From an uncultured Christensenella sp. (lineage in GTDB: Bacteria > Bacillota > Clostridia > Christensenellales > Borkfalkiaceae): DNA of 64,000 nt. This document shows, one piece after another, positions 53,265 to 62,324 of the stretch. The stretch lies in contig CAJTTC010000001.1 of assembly GCA_910579295.1 (NCBI GenBank), forward strand, positions 124,001 through 188,000. The letters are read 5' to 3'. The translations under genes were made by a program, and so were the position numbers. The notes below the pieces were generated by a model. It saw nothing but the letters and a program-made list of their open reading frames with translations. It ran no database searches and was not told the origin of the DNA. The number at the start of each line of letters is the position of its first letter. The stretch's first letter is position 1.

Positions 53265-53288
53265 ACGGGGCAAAGTAGTCTTTGCCCC
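53265..53288 (+). promoter_or_regulatory. Perfect hairpin between malE and malF
   Basis: Arms CGGGGCAAAG and CTTTGCCCCG around TAGT, with no T-run after it. In mal operons a hairpin here typically stabilises the abundant malE message or reduces read-through into malF, so it probably sets stoichiometry. Confidence 0.75.
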
Positions 53289-53315
53289 GCATTGCGGTAA
53301 TTCGGGAGGGAAAAT

Positions 53316-54839
53316 ATGACGCAACAAATTTCCGAACTTGAGTACCTTAAACTGACGGGTTGGCAGAAGTTTAGCTATAAATTCGTTATGTTTTTTAAGG
53401 GACTTCCAAGGGCTTTCTTAAACTTTTTCACCCTTGCAATTCCGTGCTTTTTCAAAAAGATATGGAACGTAATCAAGGGTTGGGGGCTGACGATAGGCGG
53501 CGCGGCAAAACACGGCGACTGGAAAACGAGAACGTCTTTCGTTGTTTTCGGCTTTTCACAGCTTGCCCGCAAACAGTGGCTGAGGGGTATTCTGTATCTC
53601 GTGTTCGAATTGCTCTTTATACTGTATATGGCGCTTTTCGGAGGACAGTATCTGGGACTTTTCGGCTCGCTCGGTAAAGTACAGCGCGGTGAAGTGGAAG
53701 ACCCCGTAACCGGTCTGTGGACATATACGGACGGCGACAACAGCTTGCTTATTCTTTTATACGGAATACTGACGATAGCCTTTATTGTGTGCTTTGTATA
53801 TGCCTGGTATAAGAATATCAAATCGTCTTATATTGCTCAGCAGATCGAAGAGGCGGGGCAGCGTCTTGCAACCGCAAAGCAGGATATGGCTTCGCTTTTA
53901 AACGAACAATATCACAAAACGTTGCTCGGAATACCCCTTGCGGGACTTACGATATTTACCATAATCCCCATAATATTTATGGTATTCCTTGCGTTCACGA
54001 ACTACGATCAGGAGCATCTTCCGCCCACGCAGTTGTTTACCTGGATAGGCTGGGATAATTTCAAGCTTGTTTTCGGCGGCGACGTGTCGGGTGCGGCTTC
54101 GTTCGGATATACGTTTGCGCAAGTCCTGTTGTGGACGGTACTCTGGGCGTTCTTCGCAACTTTCTCAAACTATATTCTGGGAATGGTTGTCGCCATAATA
54201 ATCAACAAAAAGGGCGTTCGCTTTAAAAAGCTCTGGCGTACCATTCTTGTTATGACGATAGCCGTTCCGCAGTTTGTTTCATTGCTATTAATGTCGCAGA
54301 TGTTGGGTACTGAGGGTGCGTTTAACAAGATATTAATGTCGTGGGGTTGGATAGATTCGCCGATACCGTTTTTAACCGACGCTACTCTAGCCAAAGTTTC
54401 GATTATATTGGTCAATATATGGATAGGTATTCCGTACACAATGCTTATGACTACGGGTATACTTATGAATATTCCCGAAGATTTGTACGAGTCGGCAAGG
54501 ATAGACGGCGCAGGACCTGTCAAGGCGTTCTTCAAGATAACTCTGCCGTATATGCTTCACGTAACCGCGCCCTATCTGATAACGCAGTTTATAGGTAATT
54601 TAAATAACTTCAACGTTATTTATCTGTTGACGGGCGGCGCGCCCCTTACGCTGGACTTTGCCGGCAATGCGGGCAGAACCGACCTTCTCATAACCTGGTT
54701 GTATAAATTGGTTATGGATAAACAGTTATACGGTATGGCTTCCGTAATAAGCATTCTTATGTTTATTATCACCGCAGTTGTATCGCTGATAACTTACAAC
54801 AGGTCAAGCTCGGTTAAGAATGAGGAGGATTTCATGTAA
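53316..54839 (+). CDS. malF: Maltodextrin ABC transporter permease MalF
   Basis: A 507-residue inner-membrane permease. The first 200 residues have two hydrophobic segments and a linker, an N-terminal extension typical of MalF proteins. A further six segments carry the binding-protein-dependent transport core. The EAA loop is EDLYESARIDGAGPVKAFFKITLPYM. It pairs with MalG and the MsmK-type ATPase. GGGAGG precedes the ATG, and the stop overlaps the malG ATG by 1 nt. Confidence 0.92.
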   Translation: MTQQISELEYLKLTGWQKFSYKFVMFFKGLPRAFLNFFTLAIPCFFKKIWNVIKGWGLTIGGAAKHGDWKTRTSFVVFGFSQLARKQWLRGILYLVFELLFILYMALFGGQYLGLFGSLGKVQRGEVEDPVTGLWTYTDGDNSLLILLYGILTIAFIVCFVYAWYKNIKSSYIAQQIEEAGQRLATAKQDMASLLNEQYHKTLLGIPLAGLTIFTIIPIIFMVFLAFTNYDQEHLPPTQLFTWIGWDNFKLVFGGDVSGAASFGYTFAQVLLWTVLWAFFATFSNYILGMVVAIIINKKGVRFKKLWRTILVMTIAVPQFVSLLLMSQMLGTEGAFNKILMSWGWIDSPIPFLTDATLAKVSIILVNIWIGIPYTMLMTTGILMNIPEDLYESARIDGAGPVKAFFKITLPYMLHVTAPYLITQFIGNLNNFNVIYLLTGGAPLTLDFAGNAGRTDLLITWLYKLVMDKQLYGMASVISILMFIITAVVSLITYNRSSSVKNEEDFM

Positions 54840-55708
54840 TGGCTAAGAAGCTCCGCAGTAAAAAGGGCGCTGAGCGCGTCCGTCTGGCAATCATATATAT
54901 TGTACTAATACTGATAAGCGTAGTCTGGCTTTTCCCGTTCTTCTATCTCATATTGCAGTCGTTCCGCGGCGAAATGGGTGTTGCGACGGATTACTTTTGG
55001 CCCAAGCAATGGACGTTTGACAACTATATCAAGCTGTTCACCGACCGCTCGGTTTTCAATTTCCCCAAGTGGTACGGCACGACGCTTATCATCTCTGTTT
55101 TCGTAACGGTTATACAGACGACCTTCGTGCTTGTTACAAGCTATGCGCTTTCAAGGCTTCGTTTCAAGCTCAGAAAACCGCTTATGAACTTAATGCTTGT
55201 CTTGGGAATGTTCCCCGGCTTTATGTCTATGACGGCGGTGTATTTCCTCCTGAAACTTATCGGATTAACTCAGAATATGGGACTTGTCGGACTTATACTT
55301 GTATATGTGGCGAGTTCGTGTATGGGTTACTATATCTGTAAAGGCTTCTTCGACACAATCCCAAAATCGCTTGACGAAGCCGCGCTTATCGACGGCGCAA
55401 GCAGACATACCGTATTTATAAAGGTAATTCTTCCGCTTGCAAAGCCCATAATCATATACACGGTTCTTACGGCGTTTTTAGCGCCTTGGGGCGAGTATAT
55501 GTTCGCTTCGCTGATGGCTTTCGGCGACCAAAGCTATTATAACGTAGCGGTAGGACTTAAAGATATGCTTAAAAGAGAAACGGCTTCCGAGTACTTCACG
55601 CGCTTCTGTGCGGCGGCAGTGCTTGTATCCGTTCCCATAACGGCGCTGTTTATGTGGTTACAGAAGTACTACGTAGAGGGCGTTACCGGCGGTTCGGTAA
55701 AGGGGTAA
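54839..55708 (+). CDS. malG: Maltodextrin ABC transporter permease MalG
   Basis: A 289-residue permease with six transmembrane segments. The EAA motif is KSLDEAALIDGASRHTVFIKVILPLAKP. The ATG overlaps the malF stop (ATGA type), so translation is coupled. It ends with the motif KYYVEGVTGGSVKG shared by MalG-type proteins. It completes the pore with MalF. Confidence 0.94.
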   Translation: MAKKLRSKKGAERVRLAIIYIVLILISVVWLFPFFYLILQSFRGEMGVATDYFWPKQWTFDNYIKLFTDRSVFNFPKWYGTTLIISVFVTVIQTTFVLVTSYALSRLRFKLRKPLMNLMLVLGMFPGFMSMTAVYFLLKLIGLTQNMGLVGLILVYVASSCMGYYICKGFFDTIPKSLDEAALIDGASRHTVFIKVILPLAKPIIIYTVLTAFLAPWGEYMFASLMAFGDQSYYNVAVGLKDMLKRETASEYFTRFCAAAVLVSVPITALFMWLQKYYVEGVTGGSVKG

Positions 55709-55711
55709 ACT

Positions 55712-57232
55712 ATGAAGAAAAAAATTGTTGCTTTCTTTTGCTTGATATTCGCGTGCATTACGGTTTTCAGCTTCTCGGGGTGCAAAAAATCGCTTAACTT
55801 CCTCGAAGAGAACATAATAGAAGATAATTACGATAACTATTACGAGATTTTCGTGTATTCGTTCTGCGACTCCGACGGCGACAACTACGGCGATTTGAAC
55901 GGCGTCACGTCCAAGTTGGACTATATACGTGATTTGGGCTATACGGGTATCTGGCTTATGCCGATAATGCCCAGTGCGAGCTATCACGGCTATGACGTAA
56001 CCGATTATTACGACGTTAAAGACATATACGGCACAATGGAAGATTACGAAAATCTTCTTTCAGCCGCGCACGAAAGGGGCATAAGCGTGATTATAGACCT
56101 CGTCGTCAATCACACGTCGTCCAATCACATGTGGTTTAAAAACGCTCTCTCGGTTGCGCAGGGTAAGGGCGGCAACCCTCAGTATGCCGATTGGTATACG
56201 TTCACCAAAACCGATCCCAACAATTCGGGCTATAACTCCAACGGCGGAGTGTGGTACGAATCGTGGTTCGACGCGGGTATGCCCGACTTAAATCTTGACA
56301 GTACGGGCGTACGCAACGAAATCGAAAACATAATGAAGTTCTGGCTTGAAAAGGGAACGGACGGCTTCCGTCTTGACGGGTGCAGGTATTATTATAGCGA
56401 TACGAACAAGAGCATAAGCTTCTGTAAATGGGTTAAAGAAACGGCTGAAAAGTATAACGAGGACGTGTATATCGTCGGCGAGAACTGGCAGGGCAGGGCT
56501 TCGATACAGAATTTCTATACAAGCGGCGTAGACAGCTTTTTCTATTTCGACACCCCCGGTAACGTGACGGCTTCGATAAATTCTGCCATAGGCGCGGAAT
56601 ACTGGGTTTCGGTCAAAAACCTTGAAAAGACGGCAGGCGATTATATTCCCGCTCCGTTCCTTTCTAACCACGATAACGGTATGGGCAGAATTGCCGGCAG
56701 AGTAGGCAGGGAAGAGGAAAAGATTAAGTTCGCTTACGGTCTGCTCTCGATGTACAAGGGCAACACGTTCACCTATTACGGCGACGAAATAGGAATGACG
56801 GTTGTAAACAACAACAGCGATCCCGATCTGCGCGTAGGTATTTTATGGGACGATAAAAAGACAGGAATGGGTAAAAATCCTCCCGGTGCAAGCGCAGAAC
56901 AGCAATATCTGTTCGGCAGTGTGGAAGCCCAGCTCAAAGACGCCGATTCCATTCTCAATTATTACAAGCTTTGCAACAACACACGTAATGCGTTCCCCGT
57001 GCTTATGCGCGGAGCTTCCGAGCAGATAACCGTGACGGCTCCCACAGCGGTGGCTTTCAAACGCACGTATAACGGTGAATCGCTTACGGTAGTTATCAAC
57101 CTCGGTACTGAAAGCGTCAGCGTAGACGGAATACAGGGTACGCTTGCACAAAGCATTTGCGTAACGGGCAGTATCAAACAAAGCGGTACAACGCTTAAAA
57201 TGCCCAGATATTCAATAGCAATTTTAACTTAA
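55712..57232 (+). CDS. GH13 alpha-amylase lipoprotein
   Basis: A 506-residue enzyme with a signal peptide and a FSGC lipobox, so it works outside the cell on the membrane surface. The barrel runs from YEIFVYSFCDSDGDNYGDLNG to about residue 400. Catalytic blocks are DLVVNHTS, the nucleophile in GFRLDGCRYY, the acid in VGENWQG and FLSNHDNG. A short C-terminal beta domain follows. It cuts internal alpha-1,4 bonds and supplies maltodextrins to MalE. It starts 3 nt after malG, so it belongs to the transporter operon. Confidence 0.92.
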   Translation: MKKKIVAFFCLIFACITVFSFSGCKKSLNFLEENIIEDNYDNYYEIFVYSFCDSDGDNYGDLNGVTSKLDYIRDLGYTGIWLMPIMPSASYHGYDVTDYYDVKDIYGTMEDYENLLSAAHERGISVIIDLVVNHTSSNHMWFKNALSVAQGKGGNPQYADWYTFTKTDPNNSGYNSNGGVWYESWFDAGMPDLNLDSTGVRNEIENIMKFWLEKGTDGFRLDGCRYYYSDTNKSISFCKWVKETAEKYNEDVYIVGENWQGRASIQNFYTSGVDSFFYFDTPGNVTASINSAIGAEYWVSVKNLEKTAGDYIPAPFLSNHDNGMGRIAGRVGREEEKIKFAYGLLSMYKGNTFTYYGDEIGMTVVNNNSDPDLRVGILWDDKKTGMGKNPPGASAEQQYLFGSVEAQLKDADSILNYYKLCNNTRNAFPVLMRGASEQITVTAPTAVAFKRTYNGESLTVVINLGTESVSVDGIQGTLAQSICVTGSIKQSGTTLKMPRYSIAILT

Positions 57233-57247
57233 AAAAAGGGGAAAATT

Positions 57248-59161
57248 ATGGCAGGATTAAGTCTTAAACATATTTACAAAGTATATCCCAACGGCACAAA
57301 AGCGGTAAACGACTTTAATATGGAAATTAAGGATAAGGAGTTTATCGTATTCGTAGGTCCGTCGGGTTGCGGCAAATCAACCACGCTCAGAATGATAGCG
57401 GGGCTCGAAGATATAAGCGCAGGCGAACTTTCTATAGGCGATTTGGTTGTAAACGACGTTGAGCCCAAAGACCGCGATATAGCAATGGTGTTCCAGAACT
57501 ACGCGCTGTATCCTCATATGACGGTATTCGAAAATATCGCGTTCGGACTCAGATTAAGAAAGCTTCCCAAGGACGAAATCAACAGGCGCGTTACCGAAGC
57601 CGCCGAAATCCTCGGAATTACCGAATATCTCGGCAAAAAACCTAAGGAAATGTCGGGCGGACAGAGACAGCGTGTTTCACTCGGACGTGCTATCGTGCGC
57701 GAACCTAAGGTAATGCTTTTGGACGAACCTCTTTCCAATCTGGACGCAAAACTGCGTACGCAGATGAGAAGCGAAATCGCCAAGCTCCACGCAAAATTAA
57801 ATACGACTTTCATTTACGTCACCCACGACCAGATAGAGGCTATGACGATGGGCACGCGAATTGTCGTTATGAAAAACGGCTTCGTTCAGCAGATTGATAC
57901 GCCGCACAACCTTTACTGCTATCCCGGCAACAAATTCGTCGCAGGGTTTATCGGCACTCCGCAGATGAACTTTTTCGAGGGCACTCTTTTGAAAAAGGGC
58001 GACGAGGTTGAAATTAACTTCGATTATTCCGACGCTAAAATTACCGTGCCTTATTCGACGATGTATAAGACAAAGCCTTCTTATCTCAACGGTAAGGAAA
58101 AGGTTTATATCGGTATACGTGCCGAGGACGTTTCTTTAAATCCCAAAAATCCCGATATGGTAAAGACAAGCACCTCGATTGTTAAGGTAAGAATTTCGCA
58201 TAAGGAAGAGCTCGGCAACCAGACTCTCGTCTACGGCGATATCAATATGGAAGGCGACGGCTACACCGAAAGCTCGACTAGAATAATCATAGAATGTAAG
58301 GGCGGCAGCGATGTAGCTCCCGGCGACATAGTGGACGTCGCACTCAATATTCAAAAAGTGCACCTGTTCGATAAGACTACCGAATTGAGCATTCGTCCGA
58401 GAATACCCGAATACAACTACGTAGACTGCGAAGTCAAGGGCGGGAAGCTCAGTTTCCTCGGCACTACTCTCAATTTACCCGAAGCAATCGAATGTCCCGA
58501 CGGCAAGCACGAGCTTCTTATCCCCACAGACAGTATAACGTTTGGCGGAAACGACGTCGAAGTGCAGGTTGTCGGTTGCGAGGACGTTAACGGCAAAGTC
58601 GTTATATCGTTTGAGTTGTCGGGCAGACGTCTTTTCGCCGTGGCTCCCGAAGAAGTGGCTTGCGGTAAAGCAAAGATTTCTATCGATATGAAGAAGATAT
58701 CTATTATTTCCAACGGCGAAACGCTGGTGGCTCAGATGCCCGAAGTTATGAGTTTTGCAGGAAAGCTTGTTAAAGAGAAGGTGCTTGACGAAGTTGAGGT
58801 AAACGGCAAGACGAAAAAGAAGAAAGTAATAAAATTCTTCCTTGACGTCGAGGGTTGCAGATTACCTTGCTCCGAAGCTGTGGCGCACAAGCTTATAACT
58901 GCAATGGGCGTTAAACACGCTTTTACCGAAGAGCTTACCTATGAATGTACCCCGTACGATTTAAAAATTGCGGACGAGGGCATTGCGGCTGACGTTGTAA
59001 GCGTTGCCGATTACGATGCTGAAATGTTCGCTGTTTGCAAAGTGGGGGAAAATACCGTTTACGTCAAGTGTGACGAAAAAGTTTCAGGCAGCATAAAATT
59101 GTTGCCCGAAGCGGAAAAATTATCAATAATACAAAAGAACAACAATATAAGAATTATTTAA
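57248..59161 (+). CDS. msmK: MsmK/MalK-type sugar ABC transporter ATPase with long C-terminal extension
   Basis: A 637-residue protein. Residues 1-230 are an ABC ATPase: Walker A GPSGCGKSTT (37-46), Q-loop NYALYPHMT, signature MSGGQRQRVSLGRA, Walker B VMLLDEPLSNLD and H-loop in VTHDQ. Residues 235-380 are the regulatory TOBE-type part with the GxRAEDVSL block. MalK/MsmK proteins end near 370-380, but this one has about 255 more residues of beta-rich, unassigned sequence, with a lysine-rich loop (KTKKKKV). Multi-sugar ATPases of this class energise permeases lacking their own. The extension may be a second regulatory module. Confidence 0.9.
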   Translation: MAGLSLKHIYKVYPNGTKAVNDFNMEIKDKEFIVFVGPSGCGKSTTLRMIAGLEDISAGELSIGDLVVNDVEPKDRDIAMVFQNYALYPHMTVFENIAFGLRLRKLPKDEINRRVTEAAEILGITEYLGKKPKEMSGGQRQRVSLGRAIVREPKVMLLDEPLSNLDAKLRTQMRSEIAKLHAKLNTTFIYVTHDQIEAMTMGTRIVVMKNGFVQQIDTPHNLYCYPGNKFVAGFIGTPQMNFFEGTLLKKGDEVEINFDYSDAKITVPYSTMYKTKPSYLNGKEKVYIGIRAEDVSLNPKNPDMVKTSTSIVKVRISHKEELGNQTLVYGDINMEGDGYTESSTRIIIECKGGSDVAPGDIVDVALNIQKVHLFDKTTELSIRPRIPEYNYVDCEVKGGKLSFLGTTLNLPEAIECPDGKHELLIPTDSITFGGNDVEVQVVGCEDVNGKVVISFELSGRRLFAVAPEEVACGKAKISIDMKKISIISNGETLVAQMPEVMSFAGKLVKEKVLDEVEVNGKTKKKKVIKFFLDVEGCRLPCSEAVAHKLITAMGVKHAFTEELTYECTPYDLKIADEGIAADVVSVADYDAEMFAVCKVGENTVYVKCDEKVSGSIKLLPEAEKLSIIQKNNNIRII

Positions 59162-59185
59162 TGGTTCACTCCCTTATTTTTCTCC

Positions 59186-59219
59186 AAAAAAAGCGGATGA
59201 CTTTTGTCTCCGCTTTTTG
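59186..59219 (+). terminator. Terminator after the transporter operon
   Basis: Arms AAAAAGCGGA and TCCGCTTTTT (59188-59197 and 59209-59218) with an 11-nt loop. Confidence 0.85.
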
Positions 59220-59266
59220 TTGAGGAAATTTGTGGAAATACGTTGATTAATTAAAGGAAAAAAAAT

Positions 59267-61504
59267 ATGAATACTGTTTTATTTTTACGCAAATTAAAGG
59301 AATTGGATACGCAAGATAAAGACGTAGTAACGTTGTATAACGATATATCCGTGCTCGCAATGGATTGCGCGGGCGGGATAATGCCGACGGCAAACAAGCG
59401 TAACGCTTATTATCTTTCTATGGAATATTTGATAGGGCGCAGTTTCTTTAACAACCTGATGGAATTGGGCGTGTTGGAAGATACGCGCAAAATACTTGCC
59501 GAAAAGGGTATAGACATAAACGTCTTCGAAGAGATTGAGGACGCGGCTCTCGGTAACGGCGGCTTGGGCAGGCTTGCGGCGTGCTTCCTCGATTCGGCGG
59601 CAGGACTTGGATTGCCGTTGCACGGCTGCGGAATAAGATATAAATACGGGCTGTTCAAACAGGCGATTAACAACGGTTTTCAGGTGGAAATGCCCGACGA
59701 CTGGCAGCGCTTCGGCGACCCGTGGAGCATACGCCGCGACAGTGAAAAGCGTATAATCAAATATGCTGATATGGAAGCGACGGCAGTGCCTTACGATATG
59801 CCTGTGTTCGGCAAAAGTATTAACAGACTTCGTCTGTATCAGGCTGAGGGCAGCGCCGAGGCTGAAAAAATCAGCGAATATTTATACCCTGCCGACGACA
59901 CCGAAGAAGGCAAGCTGTTGAGATTGCGTCAGGAGTATTTCTTCTCTGCGGCAACCGTTGCCGACCTGTTGGAAAATTACGTAAAAGTACACGGCAGGAA
60001 TATAAATAACTTCCCTAAATACAACGTTATTCAGTTGAACGACACCCACCCCGTGATAGCGGTGGCGGAATTTATAAGATTGCTTACGACCGAGTACAGG
60101 TACAGTTTCCCCGAAGCGTTAAAACTTGCAAAGCAGACGTTTGCGTATACTAATCACACCGTATTGCCCGAGGCTTTGGAGTGCTGGAAAGAGGAGTACG
60201 TAGTCAAGATACTTCCCGAAATTGCGGAAACAATGAAACAAATAAGCGTCGTGGCAATGCGCGAGCAGGAAGCGGCGGGCTGTACCAAGCAGGAAACGGC
60301 AGAGATGGCAATATACCGCGGCGGCATGTTCTATATGGCAAACCTCGCCGTTTATATAGCCAAGAGTGTAAACGGAGTGGCAAAGCTCCACACGGAAATA
60401 CTCAAAAATCAATTGTTTAAGACGGTGCACAAGGTGTATCCCGAAAAGTTGCAAAACAAGACAAACGGCATTACTCACCGCCGCTGGCTTGAACTGTGTA
60501 ACAGCGAGCTTTCAGATTTAATAGACAAGTCTATCGGAACGGATTGGCGCGACGACATAACCCGTCTGGACGATTTAAACGGTAAGATTTCGGATATGGT
60601 AGACGGCTTTATCGAAGTCAAGCGTACCAAGAAAGAACAGCTGTTAAGCTATATTGCAGAAAAAGAGGGCGTGGAAATATCCCCCGATTTTCTTGTGTTT
60701 GCACAGGTTAAAAGACTGCACGAATACAAGCGCCAACTTATGACGGCGTTTGCCGTTCTCGATATATATAACGGACTTAAAAGCGGCAAAATACAGAAAT
60801 TTATCCCCACGGCGTTTGTGTTCGGCGCAAAGAGCGCTCCCGCATACAAGCGTGCCAAGGCTATAATCAAATTTATAAACGAAATAGCCGCAAAGGTAAA
60901 TTCCGACGCTCAGACGAATAATCTTTTAAAGGTTGTGTTCATACAGAACTATAACGTATCGTACGCGGAAAAAATCGTTGCGGGAACGGACGTGTCGTTG
61001 CAGGTTTCGACGGCGGGACTCGAAGCCAGCGGTACGGGCAATATGAAGTTTATGATGAACGGCGCGGTAACGTGCGGGACAATGGACGGCGCGAATATTG
61101 AAATCGTAGAGCTCGCGGGGAAAGAAAACAACTATATTTTCGGCGCGGAAGTCGAAGAAATCGAGGAGCTTAAAAATAAAGGTTACAAACCCGAGGATTA
61201 TTTAGGCGCTCACAGACAGGCGGTGGAAAGCCTTATCGACGGAACGTTCGACGACGGCGGCACGGGCGGTTTCAGAGAGCTGTACGACAGCCTTATGGTA
61301 GGCGCAAGCTGGCACAATCCCGACAACTATTTTGTGCTTTACGATTTGGACAGCTTTATAGACGTCATCTTGAAAATCAACCGCGACTATTCCGATAAGC
61401 GCGCGTTTGCCTTAAAGCAGCTTAAAAACACGGCAAATTCGGCATATTTCTCGTCTGACAGAACTATAAAGGAATACGCAAAAGAAATCTGGGAAATACA
61501 ATAA
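59267..61504 (+). CDS. glgP: Glycogen/maltodextrin phosphorylase
   Basis: A 745-residue GT35 enzyme, releasing glucose 1-phosphate from alpha-1,4 glucan ends in the cytoplasm. Visible blocks are YLSMEYLIGRSFFNNL, ALGNGGLGRLAACFLDS, the MPDDWQRFGDPW site region and the pyridoxal-phosphate lysine in EASGTGNMKFMMNG. The length is shorter than the mammalian type (about 840), as for many bacterial phosphorylases. It completes the pathway with MalQ. It has an AGGA site and a separate leader of about 105 nt after a terminator, so its own promoter is likely but not located. Confidence 0.94.
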   Translation: MNTVLFLRKLKELDTQDKDVVTLYNDISVLAMDCAGGIMPTANKRNAYYLSMEYLIGRSFFNNLMELGVLEDTRKILAEKGIDINVFEEIEDAALGNGGLGRLAACFLDSAAGLGLPLHGCGIRYKYGLFKQAINNGFQVEMPDDWQRFGDPWSIRRDSEKRIIKYADMEATAVPYDMPVFGKSINRLRLYQAEGSAEAEKISEYLYPADDTEEGKLLRLRQEYFFSAATVADLLENYVKVHGRNINNFPKYNVIQLNDTHPVIAVAEFIRLLTTEYRYSFPEALKLAKQTFAYTNHTVLPEALECWKEEYVVKILPEIAETMKQISVVAMREQEAAGCTKQETAEMAIYRGGMFYMANLAVYIAKSVNGVAKLHTEILKNQLFKTVHKVYPEKLQNKTNGITHRRWLELCNSELSDLIDKSIGTDWRDDITRLDDLNGKISDMVDGFIEVKRTKKEQLLSYIAEKEGVEISPDFLVFAQVKRLHEYKRQLMTAFAVLDIYNGLKSGKIQKFIPTAFVFGAKSAPAYKRAKAIIKFINEIAAKVNSDAQTNNLLKVVFIQNYNVSYAEKIVAGTDVSLQVSTAGLEASGTGNMKFMMNGAVTCGTMDGANIEIVELAGKENNYIFGAEVEEIEELKNKGYKPEDYLGAHRQAVESLIDGTFDDGGTGGFRELYDSLMVGASWHNPDNYFVLYDLDSFIDVILKINRDYSDKRAFALKQLKNTANSAYFSSDRTIKEYAKEIWEIQ

Positions 61505-61516
61505 CATAAAGTTTTG

Positions 61517-61558
61517 AAAGTGAGTTCGGATTAATTTTGGGCTCACTTACAATTTTTT
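61517..61558 (+). terminator. Terminator after glgP
   Basis: Stem AAGTGAG/CTCACTT (61518-61524 and 61542-61548) with a 17-nt loop and T6 after ACAA. Confidence 0.7.
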
Positions 61559-61617
61559 AATTGATTAAACGGGGATAGCCGTGCCTCTGTCGGCTCGCAA
61601 AAAATTTAAAATAGACC

Positions 61618-61646
61618 TTGACGAAAAGGCGGTTTGGGTGTAAAAT
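61618..61646 (+). promoter_or_regulatory. hypB promoter, possibly giving a leaderless mRNA
   Basis: TTGACG (61618-61623), 17-nt spacer, TAAAAT (61641-61646). The hypB ATG begins at 61653, seven bases after the -10, and has no ribosome binding site. Confidence 0.7.
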
Positions 61647-61652
61647 AATGCT

Positions 61653-62324
61653 ATGAATAGCGTGCAGATTGTGGAGATTAAAGAGGATATAAAGTCGAGG
61701 AATAACGAACAGGCAAAGGATATAAGGCGAGAGATGAAAGAGAAGAAGATTTTTTTTCTCAACGTTATGTCGTCGCCCGGTAGCGGAAAAACTACCCTTA
61801 TAATCAACCTTATTCAAAGACTTAAAGACGACTTCACGATAGGCGTAATCGAAGCCGACGTCGATTCGGCTGTCGACGCGGAAAGGATAGCTTCCGAAAC
61901 GGGCGTCAAAACAATTCAGATGCACACTTGCGGCGCTTGTCATATCACCTGTCAAATGTCTTACGAGAGCCTCTGCGCACTTGGCGTCGACGGGCTGGAC
62001 GTGGTTATCCTCGAAAATATCGGAAATCTTGTCTGCCCTGCCGAATTCGATACGGGCGCAACAAAAAATCTTGTGCTTCTGTCCGTACCCGAGGGCGACG
62101 ACAAGCCGCTCAAATATCCGTTAATGTTCGAGGTGGCTTCGGCGGTGGCGGTGACAAAGACTGACGTTTGCGAAATTTTTGATTTTTCGACCGAGCGTGC
62201 AATTGAAAATATCAAAAAGCGCAACTCTACCGCACCGATTTTCTTAACTTCGGGAAAGACGGCGGAGGGGATTGACGGGCTTGAAGAATATCTCAGAAAA
62301 GAGATAGACAGAGTTAAAAAATGA
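61653..62324 (+). CDS. hypB: HypB-type nickel-insertion GTPase
   Basis: A 223-residue G3E GTPase. The P-loop is SSPGSGKTT (40-48), ADVDS follows at 69-73, and the G-domain metal site is C97-H98 (TCGACHITCQM) with C129 (IGNLVCPAEFD). HypB inserts nickel into [NiFe] hydrogenase precursors or passes it to urease-type systems. It lacks the N-terminal CxxCGC metal site and histidine stretch found in some HypB proteins. No other hyp gene or hydrogenase is visible. The stop overlaps the next gene by 4 nt, suggesting a metal-linked pair. Confidence 0.88.
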   Translation: MNSVQIVEIKEDIKSRNNEQAKDIRREMKEKKIFFLNVMSSPGSGKTTLIINLIQRLKDDFTIGVIEADVDSAVDAERIASETGVKTIQMHTCGACHITCQMSYESLCALGVDGLDVVILENIGNLVCPAEFDTGATKNLVLLSVPEGDDKPLKYPLMFEVASAVAVTKTDVCEIFDFSTERAIENIKKRNSTAPIFLTSGKTAEGIDGLEEYLRKEIDRVKK

